A stretch of DNA of 64,000 nt from Isoetes taiwanensis (GCA_021234155.1 JAJEKV010000017.1:6392992-6456991), one strand, 5' to 3'; positions 21,467 to 32,085 are shown, counted from the first letter of the stretch. The notes: generated by a model from the sequence alone, not told the origin. Numbers and translations: made by a program.

Positions 21467-23006
21467 AGAGACTATAAATGAAAACCAGCATGAGACTATA
21501 GAGATAATAAATGACCATAAAATGATCATAAAATGTTCTGACATCTCAACTCAAAAATATAGATTACCGTGATGCATAGTCTTCTTTAAGAGATGCTTAT
21601 GTGGTTGCAACAGCTGCAAGTAGAAATGCATAGAATTGTCAGTGCCAACAAACAATGGAATTACAAAAAGTATTTCTATATATACCTTATAACCTCATAT
21701 TTTGCTTCGAGTTCTTAAATAGAAGCCATAGTTAACTATTGATGATCCACACATACTTTGAAAGGCAGAAGTTCAAAATTGTTCAATAGGTGTGAATTGA
21801 CTGTGTCCTTAATGATCTGTGGCATCAATCATGTCAGCATCTATTATAATCGCTATAAAGAATCTTGATGAGAAGAGCAAAGAAATACCTTGGTTAAATG
21901 AATCTTCCGTAGAAGAATAAACTGGATGCAAGGAAAAAACAATATACGTATCTCCAAACTACAAATACCAGAATGCCAAAACCACCAAGCCGCTGTGACT
22001 TGATGCTAATTACACATGCAAATTATATGCCCGAGGCAAGCAAATGGAAGGTTTAAAGCTCTGGCCCATATCAATGCATGTGATTCTGGCCAATTTAGGG
22101 CAAACAACTGTCCCTGCTTGTTGGAAAATACCCAGCTTCTGGCAACATTTCTGTTCCTGATTGTTGGAAAATAACCCAGCTCTTGGCGACGTTTCAATCT
22201 AGAAGAAGATATGTCTGCAAAACGTGGCATCCATGCCATACCATCAGCTATATGTCATCTCGACCGGATAGTGTGAAGGCAGTCCTAGAGAAAAAAAATC
22301 AACAATCTTTGGAAAATCGAGAACCGACGTATAAAATTGTTAAAATCTTAGGAAATGAAGTTAGAAAAAATTCCAAAAAGTTTTGGACCAAACCGAAAAA
22401 TCCCAGATTAACAAGATTAATATTTTAAGGATAATATGATAACTTTATAAGTTTTTTCATTTTACTCTTGTTGATTTCAATAATATTACTCAAAAGTATG
22501 TGGATTACTAAAGTATGAAATTGCTTTATAGCCTAATTTCCTTTAATCTATTTAGAATTAAATTTTTTATATAAGAAAAAATATATATGTGATTAAAATG
22601 TTAGTTTTTTAAAAACTTTAAGAAAGTTCAAGGCTGCAATTAGTTAAATGATTATGTTTGTATTCTAATAAACCAAGAATTTGAATGGTTTATTATCGAT
22701 TAATTTTTAATATAATTTTTTTCATTCATAATAAACTATTCAAAAATTTGTTATTAAAACATGAACTTTACTATTTAATTAATTTCAATCTAAAACATTT
22801 TTTAAATATTTTAAAGAGTTTGTAAATTGAAAAATTCTCATAATAATTTGAAATCAATCACTTATTAAACTAATTGCCAAGTTTTAAATCTGATAAATTA
22901 TTGAAAATTGAAATTTTATCTTCTTGAGGTGTCTAATTTAGAAACATTCAAGTAAAAATTAATTTAGAAAGCAAGTTTTGATAACCATTATACTTTTAAT
23001 TTAAAG

Positions 23007-23018
23007 ATAAACTTGTAT
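23007..23018. repeat. 12-bp target-site duplication of LINE, left
   Basis: ATAAACTTGTAT recurs at 25643-25654. Copy B at about 29232 shows the same 12 bases once, the empty site. Confidence 0.92.
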
Positions 23019-25642
23019 CGCTTACCATTTCAGGAGGATATGCAATCAGCTGTGTTAACTAAAGTGCATTCTATTGTTTCAGCAGAGCAACGTTTAATTT
23101 TAGAGACAAATATCACTAGAGACGATCTAGGCGCAGCGGCTCACCTATTGGAGAAAGGAAAATGTCCAGGTCTTGATGGTTTTCCAGTAGAATTTTTTCA
23201 AGAATATTGGGAGTGGATTGGAGATGATATATATAATGCATTTTGTGAATTTAGAAGACTCCCCAAGTTTGGACAAAATTTTTAATACTGAGTGCTATTT
23301 CCCTTATTCCCAAGTGTAAAGAGCCCAAGACCATTTCGGATTGGCGTCCCTATAACATTGCTTTCTATGATTGTATAAGATTTTTTTAAAGCTCGCAGAG
23401 AAGTTGTGTGTTGTTCTTGCCGAGTCAATTTCGCCCACCCAAACCGGGTTCTTGCCTCGGAAGGTGTATTCTTGATAATGTTGCAAGCGCCTATGAAGGT
23501 ATGTATTGGGCAAGGCTAAAGGCCCATCGTATTGTGTATCTCAAACTTGATTTTGCCAAGGCATATGACAGTGTGGATTGGGGTTTTTTAGAGAAGTGTT
23601 TATTGGCTTTAGGGTTTGGTATCCCATTCACAAGAGATGTCATGAAGTTGCATACTTCAGCAAGATCTTTAGTACTCTTCGGGGAGAGCCCTCGTTGTCT
23701 TTCTGTTGGTAGGGGAGTTCGTCCAAGGTTGCCCCTTGGCTCCATTGCTTTTACAATAGTGGCAAAGGTGCTTTCACAATTATTTTCTAGTCTGTCTCCG
23801 AGGATGATGTGATCGGGGTCTTCCTATGGAAAATGGCTCTCAAGAAATTATTAAATGGTATGCGATGATACCTTTCTATTTTTGAAAGCGGATCGATAAT
23901 CTCCAAAATGCAAAGCTTACGCTTGACACATTTTCCTTAGCCTCGGAGTTTTGGTGGGTTGGCAAAAGTGTTACGCTTTGTGGACTCTAGATGATGAAGT
24001 CCCACCATGTGTTCTTGCTTACCCTCGAAGGTGTTGCCTCATGGGAAGGCAACCAAGCTTCTTGGTATCCGGTGGGTATTCATGTTTCAACTTCGATGCT
24101 TGGGATGTTATAATCGAGGGGTTGGAGGCACCTTTTTGGTGGGATCTGGCTAAGCTATCTATGCCGGAAGGGTAATAGTTGCTAAGCATGTCTTAAGCAA
24201 CATACATGTCTATATGGCTTACGCCATTCTTGCTTCCCACTCAAAGTTTCGAGGAGATTGTGGGTGTTGTTAGAAACTTTATCCGGGGTGGAAATGAAGC
24301 GAGGGGTAGTGGTGAAGGTTGCATGGTCTAAGTGTATAAAACCTAAGTCTGGCTGGAGGCTTGGGCATGACAGATTTCCATTTGAAGAGTAAGGTTATGA
24401 TCTCAAAAATTCATTTGGCGGCTTCTTGTAGGTAAGGATGATTCTCATGGGTTACGGCTTATTGCCTGATGCTCTTACCATCAGATCCCTTTTGGTAAAG
24501 TCACACTCAAACTGTTCTTCCATGGAGTTTATTTTATGAGTTCGGCCTTATCATAATGCTTCTCCATTCTTAAAGGGATTGTTAGATTCACGGCACACAT
24601 CAAAACTTTATTTCACATCAGTCCAACTGCTTGTGTACAATTGATACACCTTGTTGGTGGATCCCTACGGTAGACAATCAACCACTTTGCTTTTCAAAGG
24701 CACCCATTGACTCAAAGGCGTTGGAAAAGTCTTTGGAATCTTAACTATTGCGGCATGGTATGACTGGAGCCAATTTGTTGACATGGGAGGCTTTTCGGGT
24801 TAAAGTTTCTATTGGGGCGATGGGATAGAGTTCTTTGGCAAAAAGTTGCTGATTTTCTACAGCCCTATTACGCCACACCAAGAAGATATTTTTGGTATGG
24901 GTTTGTCATGAAGAAATTAAGGAGTGCAAACTTGTGAACTCTATGTATCGGTTGTATTCTTCCTCCGTCTAATAAGTGGTCTCTTCAACTTCCTCCTCCT
25001 CAATGGCGAAGGTGTGGTCTTGGGCATGGGACAAGCTACTTCATCTTAAAGTGGCGATTCTTTGGTGGCAGATTCTTCATAGGTATCTGCGCGGGTTAAT
25101 GTGCTTGTCCATAAGTTTAACCCTAGAATATCAAATCGATTGTCCAAGTATGCAAGCGTGGATCCGAGACCATTGAGCATTGCTTTTCATGTGTGAACAC
25201 CTTAGGCAGGTATGGGATTTGGGTTGTTTTCCCTTTTCAGTTTCACTAACAAGTCAACAAATGCTTTTTGGCAATTTACCCAAGTACTTGGACGAGTTAC
25301 AAGGCCAGGCTTTTCATCTAGCAACAGGATGGTTGCTTTTGGACTATCGGAAAAGGCGAAGATTGGTAATCTTCAAAGGTGCGGATGTGGCGTATAATCG
25401 TGTTCTCCAAGAAGCTCAAGGTTACATTATAAAGTCGTGATCATTGTTCTTCACTTGCCCTCCAAGAGGCGATTGATTTTTAGGAGTTTTTGGATGTGCA
25501 CTCTTATGCTTAGATGGGTTGCTTCACTTTCGGTGGGTCTCCGCTTATCCGTGAGATTTTATTCTGTCTCTCGCATTTATACTTGTATTTGACTCTTTGA
25601 TTGAATAAAAGTCTGATGTCCTTCAACAAAAAAAATAAAAAA
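23019..25642 (+). mobile_element. 5'-truncated L1-like LINE inserted in copy A
   Basis: The 2.6-kb insertion is bounded by a perfect 12-bp duplication and ends in an A-rich tail after AATAAAAGTCTGATGTCCTT. It starts inside the reverse transcriptase region, so endonuclease and ORF1 are missing, the usual result of incomplete reverse transcription. The coding part is close to that of 51692-54340 (same motifs in the same order) but has more stops. The 3' end matches the ORF1-only LINE at 19036. Confidence 0.92.
23022..25440 (+). pseudogene. L1-like ORF2: reverse transcriptase and zf-RVT tail, broken
   Basis: Frame pieces in order: KGKCPGLDGFPVEFFQEYW (N-terminal RT motif); YLKLDFAKAYDSVDWGFLEK with the first catalytic Asp; GRGVRPRLPLGS, a changed version of RQGCPLSP. 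The region of the YxDD motif near 23860 is shifted and degenerate. The C-terminal part, 24976-25440, has the zf-RVT pattern (WDKLLHLKVAILWWQILHR, then spaced Cys and His). There are many stops and shifts, so no product is expected. Confidence 0.85.
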
Positions 25643-25654
25643 ATAAACTTGTAT
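25643..25654. repeat. 12-bp target-site duplication of LINE, right
   Basis: Identical to 23007-23018. Confidence 0.92.
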
Positions 25655-26089
25655 ACTAATTATAAAAATTATTAAAATCAAGAAGAATTAAGTAATACAT
25701 ATATCTTACAATTTAAAGTGCTATCTATTAAATCTGAACAAGTCCAGGTTTTGTTGAATATGTCATTTTGCCATTACAGGCATTCAACAGGTTTTATTAG
25801 ATGGTAGACTACCAGATTTACCAGAATTAGAAGACTCCCCATGATATTTCTGCAATGTATCTTTAATCTGACTTGGTTCACTGCACTGAATGAAGAAACA
25901 ATTGCAAGCCCACCACAGACCAATGTACACGCAAATAGCTCACGCGCAAGCCTACGAACAAGAACAATAAGTCAATAACTAAGCACAGAAACATTGCAAG
26001 GCGCATGCGAGGCGTAAGACCTTTCCAAAGATTACAAGCAGAAGTTTTTGCAGAGTACACACAAGCAGAAATTTTTGCAGAGTACACAC

Positions 26090-26235
26090 CAAATATTACC
26101 CCTAATGAAGAACCCAGAACCCATCCAAATTTTAGAATTAGACCCCGCGTAACGACCAACCACCGAACATTACCCCTAACCAAGAACCCAGAACCCAGAA
26201 CCCATCCAAAATTTAGAATTACACCTCCTCGGGAC
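26090..26235 (-). repeat. Merlin-end repeat, two tandem units
   Basis: Two head-to-tail units of about 75 bases each contain ATTACCCCTAA, then GAACCCAGAACCCATCCAAA and a TTTAGAATTA end. The same pair of units stands at 30331-30450 in copy B and, inverted, at 43495-43610 in copy C. One unit, inverted, is found at 27045-27105. They flank every transposase piece and so are the likely terminal or subterminal repeats of the transposon. Confidence 0.65.
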
Positions 26236-26528
26236 CATTTAAAACTTCTCTGTTATACAATCTAACATGATCACACGAGATGTTGAATGCCTCATTTTTT
26301 ACTTTCACAAACTGTTTTCTCCACATGTACTCAAAAAAATATGAACAATGCCTTAACAGTACCGTACCGTAGCAACAATCTCTTTACTGCTCCCCAGGTT
26401 GATTCTATTCTGTTAGTATGTACTCATGTGACTGGATCTTTAAAGTTTTGGGAGTGATTAACAGTATAATGTTCATATTCCAACTGTGATAACCATTCTG
26501 AATCGTACCCAGCCCAACAATCACTGAG
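26236..26528 (-). pseudogene. Merlin/IS1595-like transposase, C-terminal piece (left arm of palindrome)
   Basis: On the minus strand this reads through the SDCW-type second catalytic region (CAGTGATTGTTGGGC), then NHSQNFKDPVT, a stop, and the stretch leading to RIESTWGAVKR with the third acidic residue, and ends near 26236. It is the inverted partner of 26767-27050: the arms are about 280 bases with a 238-base spacer. Small deletions near 26340 remove part of the YESYFFEYMW region present in the other copies. Confidence 0.75.
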
Positions 26529-26529
26529 A

Positions 26530-26730
26530 ATGCCTCAAGAATGCACTATGAATGAATGCGGTATTGCAAGAGAGGCCATTGTCAATTGGTACAATTTCTT
26601 TCGAGATATTTGCAGCATCTCCATTCAGAAACATAGTGAAGATATAGGTGGTCCTGGAAAGATTGTGGAGATCGATGAGAGCAAATTTGGTAAGAGAAAA
26701 TATAATAAAGAAAGAAGAGGACGGATATAA
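26530..26730 (+). pseudogene. Merlin/IS1595-like transposase, first catalytic region
   Basis: The frame carries GGPGKIVEIDESKFGKRKYN. IDES is the first catalytic Asp region of the IS1595/ISXO2 (DDE_Tnp_IS1595) family, to which eukaryotic Merlin transposons belong. Upstream, ECGIAREAIVNWYNFFRDIC fits the family's helical region before the catalytic core. The frame ends at 26730. About 40 residues usually found between the first and second catalytic Asp are missing before the next piece at 26767. Confidence 0.8.
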
Positions 26731-26757
26731 TTTTCCATTACATTGCACTAGGTAGTA

Positions 26758-27050
26758 TTATCTACAGTGATTGTTGGGCTAGGTACGATTCAGAATGGCT
26801 ATTACAGTTGGAATATGAACATTATATTGTTAATCACTCCCAAAACTTTGAAGATCCAGTCATAAAAGTGCATACTAATAGAATAGAATAGAATCAACTT
26901 GGGGAGCAGTAAAGATATCGTTGCCACGGTACGGTACATGTGGAGAAACCGGCTTGTGAAAGTAAAAAATGAGGCATTCAATATCTTGTATGATCATGTT
27001 AGATTATATAACAGAGAAGTTTTAAATGGTTCCGAGGAGGCATAATTCTA
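26758..27050 (+). pseudogene. Merlin/IS1595-like transposase, second and third catalytic regions
   Basis: The plus strand reads SDCWARYDSEWLLQLEYEHY, then IVNHSQNFEDPV, then HTNRIE. The second catalytic Asp is in SDCW and the third acidic position is in RIE. A duplicated AGAATAG (near 26885) and a deletion near 26935 break the frame. It ends with VLNGSEEA and a stop near 27043. It is in line with 26530-26730, so together these were once one transposase. Confidence 0.78.
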
Positions 27051-28424
27051 AATTTTGGATGGGTTATGGGTTCTTTGGCTGGGTTCTGGGTTCTGGATTC
27101 TCGGTTTAAATGAAAACCAGCATGAGACTATAAATGAAAACCAGCATGAGACTATAGAGACAATAAATGACCATAAAATGATCATAAAATGTTCTGACAT
27201 CTCAACTAAAAAATATAGGTTTACCGCGATGCAGAGTCTTCTTTAGGAGATGCTTATGTGGTTGCAACAGCTGCAAGTAGAAATGCATAGAATTGTCAGT
27301 GCCAACAAACAATGGAATTACAAAAAGTATTTCTATATCTACCGTATAACCTCATATTTTGCTTCGAGTTCTTAAATAGAAGCCATAGTTAACTATTGAT
27401 GATCCACACATACTTTGAAAGGCAGGAGTTCGAAATTGTTCAATAGGTGTGAATTGAATGTGTCCTTAATGATCTGTGGCATCAATCATGTCAGCATCTA
27501 TTATAATCGCTATAAATAATCTTGATGAGAAGAGAAAGAAATACCTTGGTTAAATGATTTTCATAAATCTTCCGTGAAAGAATAAACTGGATGCAAGGAA
27601 AAAACAATATACGTATCTCCAAACTACAAATATCTGAATGCCAAAACCACCAAGCCGTTGCGCCTTGATGCTAATTACACATGCAAACTATATGCCCGAG
27701 GCAAGCAAATGGAAGGTCTAACGCTCTGACCCATATCAATGCATGTGATTCTGGCCGATTTAGGGCAAACAACTGTCCTTGCTTGTTGGAAAATACCCAG
27801 CTTCTGGCGACGTTTCTGTCCCTGCTTGTTGAAAAATAACCCAGCTCTTGGCGACGTTTCAACCTAGAAGAAGATATGCCTGCAGAACGTGATATCCATG
27901 CCATACCATCAGCTATATGCCATCTCGACCGGATAGTGTGAAGGCAGTCCTAGAGAAAAAAAAATGAATAATTTTTGGAAAATCGAGAAGTTTTTCAGGC
28001 GTATAAAATTGTTAAAATCTTAGGAAATGAAGTTAAAAAAAAATTCCAAAAAGTTTTGGGCCAAACCGAAAAATCCCAAATTAACAAGATTAATATTTTA
28101 AGGATACCATGATAACCTTATAAGTTTTTTTTTTTACTCTTGTTGATTTCAATAATATTAACAATTTATCTTTAACTCAAAAGTATGTGGGTTACTAAAG
28201 TATGAAATTGCTTTATAGCCTAATTTCCTTTAATCTATTTCGAATTAAACTTTTTATATAAGAAAAAATATATGTGATTAAAATATTAGTTTTTTAAAAA
28301 CTTTAAGAAAGTTCGAGGCTGCAATTAGTTAAATGGTTATGTTTGTATTCTAATAAACCAAGAATTTGAATGGTTTATTATCGATTAATTTTTAATATAA
28401 TTTTTTTCATTCATAATAAACTAT

Positions 28425-28985
28425 TCAAAAAATTGTTATTAAAACATGAAGATGAAGAGGACCAGTACCAAACGAAATGAGAGTAGAAGGATTATGTGGT
28501 CCTACTGCTCGATCATAGACACTAACCACCATCGTCTGAAGCCCGTCTCTTAATCTTTGTTCATATCTTTTAATGGTAATGTAATACTCCAAGGAAGGAA
28601 AGTCGTTACTTAAAAATTTGGCTGCTCGCTCATGCAAATCTCTTGGGGTTTGAGATGCTGCAATCTCTATTAGAATGACTGGATAGTCCCCTAATCCCTG
28701 TATTCTGGCAGCTAGTGGAATGTTACTCTGTCTAATTACTTTAATAATAACATCTGGGACATATACATCCATACTGACTCTCCCCTATATATCCACTGCT
28801 GTAGCGATCTCTAGAGTGTCTGCTTGATTTTGGATACCCAACTGTATGGCGATTTGAGCCTGGGCCTCTCCATGAGGCATTTTTGGAATTTCCCTAATGA
28901 TGATTTCCTTGTTGATGCAATCACTAACATAATAGTTTTTTTCCACCCACCTAGAAAAAGTGTCGAGGTCACTAACTTTACCCAC
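28425..28985 (-). pseudogene. PD-(D/E)XK (Uma2-like) candidate nuclease ORF, copy B, one nonsense codon
   Basis: This is almost the same as the open frame at 44946-45530. A CAG codon has become TAG after VDI (near 28785), splitting the chain into 66 and 115 codons; otherwise both halves stay in frame with only a handful of substitutions (for example GQSN to RQSN, ATNF to AAKF). The conserved points VYVPDVIIKV and ILIEIAASQTPRDLHERA are intact. The small number of changes suggests recent decay. Confidence 0.6.
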
Positions 28986-29380
28986 CTTCCTCTTTTCACT
29001 CTTTACTGTTTAATTAATTTCAATCTAAAATATTTTTTAAGAGTTTGTAAATTGAAAAATTCTCATAATAATTTGAAATCAATCACTTATTAAACTAATT
29101 GCCAAGTTTCAAATCTGTTAAATTATTGAAAATTAAAATTTTATCTTCTTGAGATGTCTAATTCTAAATACATTCAAGTAAAAATTAATTTAGAAAGCAA
29201 GTTTTGATAACCATTATACTTTTAATTTACAGATAAACTTGTATACTAATTATAAAAATTATTAAAATCAAGAAGAATTAAGCAATACATATACATCTTA
29301 TAATTTAAAGTGTTATCTATTAAATTTGAATAAGTCCAGGTTTTGTTGAATATGTCATTTTGCCATTACAGCCATTCAAC

Positions 29381-29912
29381 AGGTTTTATTAGATGATAGA
29401 CTACCAGATTTACCAGAATTAGAAGACTCCCCATGATATTTCTGCAATGTATCTTTAATCTGACTTGGATCACTGCACTGAATGAAGAAACAATTGCAAG
29501 CCCATCACAGACCGATCTATACGCAAATAGTTCACGCGCAAGCCTACGAACAAGAACAATAAGTCAATAACTAAGCACAGAAACATGCAAGGCGCATGCG
29601 AGGCGTAAGACCTTTTCAAAGATTACAAACAGAAATTTTTGCAGAGTACACCCTAATCTGCATGAGCAAATTGATCTACATAAGCAAAAAGCACAGAAGC
29701 AAGAAAGAAATGCAGTAATAGGCTTGCATGTTACTCCAACCGAGACAACTGCAAAAAAAAAACACACGAATCAGTAAGATTTTAAGTACAAACATGCAAA
29801 AATTACAAGAAGAAGTCAAATAACCTAAAAATATCGCCAAGATATCCAGATCTTCCACAAAAAAAGATGCTCCACTGTTGCATGTACCTCCAGCCGACGA
29901 ATCTGCAAGGAA
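29381..29912 (-). pseudogene. 3' end of an apparently captured intron-containing gene, copy B
   Basis: On the minus strand there is an exon-like piece after TTTTCCTTGCAG that reads VGGTCNSGASFFVEDLDIL and then GDIF, a donor-like AG|GTTA, a 75-base intron-like piece ending in TTTTTTTGCAG, and further down an acceptor-like ATTCAGTGCAG followed by DPSQIKDTLQKYHGESSNSG and KSG with a stop at about 29382. The same pieces are in A and C. I do not recognise the protein. Coding reading rests on frame and splice signals only. Confidence 0.45.
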
Positions 29913-30235
29913 AACATGTTAGGACGCATGCATTTCAAGAAAATCATGAGAAAATCGACAGATAATCATGAAAATATTCAGATTACAGGAAATAATCATG
30001 CTGAACCTATAAAGAACCTGTCAGAAGGAAGAGCCAAGATCAAAGATGCAAGTGCCAATGAAAATAAAAAAATAGACGCGCTAGCGCCAAAATCAACGCC
30101 AAAAGTCAGAAAAAGGAAGCAACTCATAAAACAACACTCCAGCAAGACAAAAGCTCGTCGGATTGAACAAGCTCGTCGGATTGAACAAAAGGGGGCGGCA
30201 CATGCGAAATGTGGCCTGCCCTATATTCGAGGGGA

Positions 30236-30336
30236 AATGTTCGGTGGCTGGTCGTTACGCGGGGTGCGGCCACTGGCTCGCCCTAACGGGCTCACCAGGT
30301 GGCCTTACCCCGCGTAATGGCCAGCCACCAAATATT
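30236..30336. repeat. Long hairpin with 48-bp arms
   Basis: The left arm 30236-30283 (GTTCGGTGGCTGGTCGTTAC, then GCGGGGTGCGGCCAC) is complementary to 30288-30336 with a handful of mismatches and a 4-base loop. The outer part (GGTGGCTGGYCRTTACGCGG) also lies beside the transposon ends in copies A and C. It looks like two transposon termini fused head to head. Confidence 0.75.
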
Positions 30337-30450
30337 ACCCCTAACGAAGAACCCAGAACCCATCCAAATTTTAGAATTAGACCCCGCATAACGACCAGCC
30401 ACCGAACATTATCCCTAACCAAGAACCCAGAACCCATCCAAATTTTAGAG

Positions 30451-30828
30451 TTACGCCTCCTCCGGACCATTTAAAACTTCTCTGTTATACAATCTAACAG
30501 GATCACACGAGATATTGAATGCCTCATTTTGTACTTTCACAAACCGTTTTCTCCACATGTACTCAAAAAAATATGATTCATACAATGCCTTAACAGTACC
30601 GTACCGTGGGAACGATCTCTTTACTGCTCCCCAAGTTGATTCTATTCTGTTCGTATGTACTCCTGTGACTGGATCTTCAAAGTTTTGGGAGTGGTTAACA
30701 GTATAATGTTCATCTTCCAACTGTGATAACCATTCTGAATCGTTACAAAGGGCCTCCAATAATTCACACTTCAGTTTTATGTCCCATGTGCAAAAACCAT
30801 TTATGCAATACTTAGGATGACTCATCAT
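30451..30828 (-). pseudogene. Merlin/IS1595-like transposase, C-terminal piece, copy B
   Basis: The frame reads DSEWLSQLEDEHYTVNHSQN, FEDPVTGVHTNRIESTWGAV, KRSFPRYGTVKALYESYFFE, then YMWRKRF and a tail ending NGPEEA. It is uninterrupted from DSEWL to the stop at 30451. The third catalytic region (RIESTWGAVKR) and the NHSxxF motif are intact. Upstream of DSEWL the frame continues into unrelated codons (GFCTWDIKLKCELLEAL), so the first two catalytic regions are lost here. Confidence 0.82.
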
Positions 30829-30884
30829 TTAGTTTGAAGATAACAACAATCCCATTTGCAAATGCATATTTATAGCAACAACTT

Positions 30885-31165
30885 ATGACTTTACAACAAC
30901 TCCACACAGTGACTTGCATTTGCAAATGCATAATCAATAGCAGACAGCTTATGACGTTACAACAGCACTGCACAATGTCTAGTAAGCATGTCCTTGTGAA
31001 AGTGCCTTTGTGCCACTTAATAGACAAACATGTCCGACGACTATGCATAATTAATAGCAAACAGCTTATGACGTTACAACACCACCGCACAATGTCTAGT
31101 AAGCACGACCTCGTGAAAGTGCCTTTGTGTCACTTAATGGACAAATATGTCCGACGACTTAAATG
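30885..31165 (+). repeat. Tandem repeat, unit about 118 bp
   Basis: Two near-identical units (about 30948-31060 and 31066-31165) share AGCTTATGACGTTACAACA, CACAATGTCTAGTAAGCA, GTGAAAGTGCCTTTGTG and ATGTCCGACGACT; a partial unit precedes them. Apparent frames on both strands follow the repeat and have no gene meaning. Confidence 0.85.
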
Positions 31166-31819
31166 GCCAGGAGGACAATATATATTTTATCCTCACCTTA
31201 TTTATTACCAAGACAAGTGTCTCCTGCTTTGTGTTTCACTAGTTATGTCATCATGCCAAGACTTTTGATGGGTAAGCATGCGTACTTACACTTAATATTC
31301 CAACTATACTGGGTTTAATTGACTCCAATATATACTACAGGGGCTTACCTCTTCCTATTCATCTTCACATGTTCCGTTTATTATGATCGGCTAAGTCTTT
31401 TAGTGCATTCTTAGTCGGATCCACCTCTTATTCTCACCATGCATTCCACAACATCTATATTCAATATATCTTCATTTAGCTTCCTATATGGCCGAACCCA
31501 ACCCCAAAAAAAAAAAAAAAAAAAAAAAAAACCCGGTCCTGAGCACGCTTTACCGCTAGTTGTATCAAGCTTCTTTGGTTTGACAAGTTTATTTATACGA
31601 TCTTAAATATTATACATCCAAAGTTATAATTCTTAAATTTGGGCTGGCTAAATTTATTTCTTCATATATTCTTTTTTCCTCTTCTCTTCTTAAAGTTGAC
31701 GTTGCTTTTTGTTGCTTTTCACTTGAAAGATATTTTTTGCTAGCTAATAGATACATATTTTTTAGATTCCATTGTTGGAATGTGTAAGTTTGTTTGTATC
31801 ATAATAGGTTACATTCAAA
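31166..31819. other. Unassigned sequence with long A-run
   Basis: There is an uninterrupted run of more than 25 A at about 31505-31532 after GAACCCAACCCC, possibly a retroposed 3' tail whose body I cannot identify. There is no coding frame. Confidence 0.35.
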
Positions 31820-32085
31820 CCACACAATTGTACAATACATGTATGAAATTAACATCATTAAATATATTATTTTAAACCTTATAATATCTCTTTAATCTCG
31901 CAATACAATATACCCCAACTCGTGGGGGCATACCCATTAACGAGGATCACCATCTATGGCCCAACGAGGCCATAGACAAGCTCTCCATCCTCGAAGGCAC
32001 CCCTTAATGAGTATGAATCCAAACAAAAGAGGGTTTGAGGGGGGGTTTAACTATAAGTGTAAGGGGTAATTACGGGGGCGCATAT
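31820..32085. mobile_element. TIR element of second family, copy 2 (left end missing)
   Basis: This matches the copy at 14578-15010 from ATTGTACAATACAT to the right inverted repeat (AACAAAAGAGGGTTTGAGGG). The left inverted repeat is not present. Confidence 0.6.

Larger units (their letters stand above)
21467..26089 (-). mobile_element. Composite repeat, copy A (interrupted by a LINE)
   Basis: The segments 21467-23018 and 25643-26089 match copy B (27107-30340) base by base with few differences, in the same orientation. In minus-strand order the shared parts are: a spliced-gene-like 3' part ending near 25780, an AT-rich part (22300-23000), and a segment around 22060-22240 with a 52-bp internal near-duplication containing TTGGAAAATA and CCCAGCT. 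Copy A lacks the 555-bp nuclease-like ORF block found in B and C; its join is at about 22763. A LINE sits at 23019-25642. The Merlin-like transposase block follows at 26090. Confidence 0.8.
27107..30340 (-). mobile_element. Composite repeat, copy B
   Basis: This repeats copy A from AAATGAAAACCAGCATGAGA onward. The first 24 bases of the repeat are duplicated at the junction with the preceding transposon end. In minus-strand order it holds the hairpin (30236-30336), a spliced-gene-like 3' end (29381-29900), AT-rich sequence, the nuclease-like ORF (28425-28985, one nonsense codon), more AT-rich sequence, and the 52-bp near-duplication segment (27780-27890). It has no LINE and so serves as the empty-site reference for copy A. 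Confidence 0.8.

Noticed and set aside
29916-30317. 133-codon lysine-rich plus-strand ORF in copy B
   Set aside because: It is not kept open in copy C, runs into the hairpin, and lies opposite the spliced-gene-like part; likely chance.
30885-31268. 127-codon ORF on the plus strand
   Set aside because: It runs through a tandem repeat and repeats itself with the unit; an antisense frame of similar length exists.
31505-31532. Poly-A of a processed pseudogene
   Set aside because: No exon-like or LINE-like body precedes the run and no target duplication was found; left as an unassigned A-run.
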